From the NCBI GenBank assembly GCA_963513935.1, contig OY740765.1, positions 121,215,362 to 121,279,361 of the forward strand: a DNA stretch of 64,000 nucleotides, read 5' to 3'. A model generated the notes under the pieces. The model had not been told where the DNA came from and ran no database searches. It saw only the letters and a list, made by a program, of their open reading frames with translations. This DNA comes from Aphrophora alni (lineage: Eukaryota; Arthropoda; Insecta; Hemiptera; Aphrophoridae). Position numbers and translations under genes: made by a program. This document shows, piece by piece, positions 63,579-64,000 of this stretch. Position 1 is the first letter of the stretch; each line of letters opens with the position of its first letter.

Positions 63579-63944
63579 CCGAATGGCAACCGAACAAAAC
63601 GAAATTTAGGTTAAGTTTATTTGAATTGATTTATAATATACAGGAAATGTCCCATATGTAGGTTAGATTAATTCTTACATGTAAAATAACATAAATAAAC
63701 AACAAAACAATGTTTTAAAGTTGAAAAAAGAAGTAATTATTCATGAAGATGATTGACAGTGTATGTACACAGAGAGTATTTTTCGTTTGCCGAGTTTTGA
63801 AGTTGGCAATCCCGTTTCCTCAACAATACACCTAAGTTATATGTAATATTCATAAATAACCTCAGTTTTGAAGTGAGAACTTCTACTCAGTGTTGATGTG
63901 TTGTTTAGCACTACTGCTATATTTTGTGTAGTTAGTTTTAAAAT

Positions 63945-64000
63945 ATGGACAGTTCAGAGGATGAAAACCTGTCAAATACCCCACCTAAATTAGCGGAAAA
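63945..64000 (+). CDS. Start of an unidentified protein, cut by the window end
   Basis: ATG at 63945 (AAAATATGGAC) opens a frame to the last base: MDSSEDENLSNTPPKLAE. The acidic, serine-rich start is common in nuclear proteins and in some transposase ORFs. The 12-bp minisatellite lies 370 bp upstream. It lies downstream of da exon 2, so it is either a gene nested in a da intron or an element ORF. Not recognised. Confidence 0.35.
   Translation, partial: MDSSEDENLSNTPPKLAE

Overview
This is a 64 kb window of an AT-rich animal genome, almost certainly insect. The coding exon at 30609-30690 encodes the start of Daughterless almost word for word as in Drosophila. The introns are very long (about 4.4, 16.8 and 21.7 kb), and the window is packed with decayed piggyBac, pogo/Tigger, IS630-mariner, copia, gypsy, R1/jockey and CR1-like elements. 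This load would suit a large-genome hemipteran, but that assignment is inference. There are no prokaryotic genes, no CRISPR and no convincing tRNA.

Host genes. Three exons on the minus strand (27472-27833, 10594-10716, 6033-6152) join in phase into the N-terminal half of an RFX5/RFX7-type winged-helix transcription factor; the rest of its DNA-binding domain lies left of base 1. On the plus strand, exons at 30609-30690 and 52437-52483 join in phase into the N-terminus of daughterless (class I bHLH E-protein); the remaining exons lie to the right. Between these divergent genes, a possible two-exon micro-gene (39 codons, minus strand, 28880-29147) has its own poly(A) signal. A new reading frame starts on the plus strand at 63945 and runs off the end.

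Layout. 1-6 kb: jockey-type 3' tail, copia pol remnant, pogo transposase. 6-15.4 kb: RFX exons with R1-like RT, IS630/DUF4817-type remnant, a foldback element, two pogo MITEs and a piggyBac C-terminus. 15.7-19.8 kb: a 2.05 kb IS630-type element with TIRs and a 1.39 kb foldback. 21.3-23.6 kb: 5'-truncated gypsy with its 3' LTR. 23.6-27.3 kb: a dense cluster of inverted repeats around (TA)n tracts. 27.5-30.7 kb: the promoter region of RFX, the micro-gene and da. 30.7-52.4 kb: da intron 1, with hammerhead-like inverted repeats, several piggyBac lineages (one nested inside a MITE) and a 57-bp satellite. 52.5-64 kb: da intron 2, with a 149-bp satellite broken up by a foldback piggyBac, CR1-like, Penelope-like and other insertions.

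The most unusual signals are the hammerhead-like cores in inverted pairs, a piggyBac-ended element that can form a hairpin with arms of over 400 bp, the codon-length satellite with an open frame, and the micro-gene. All element assignments come from reading motifs by eye, with no database search.
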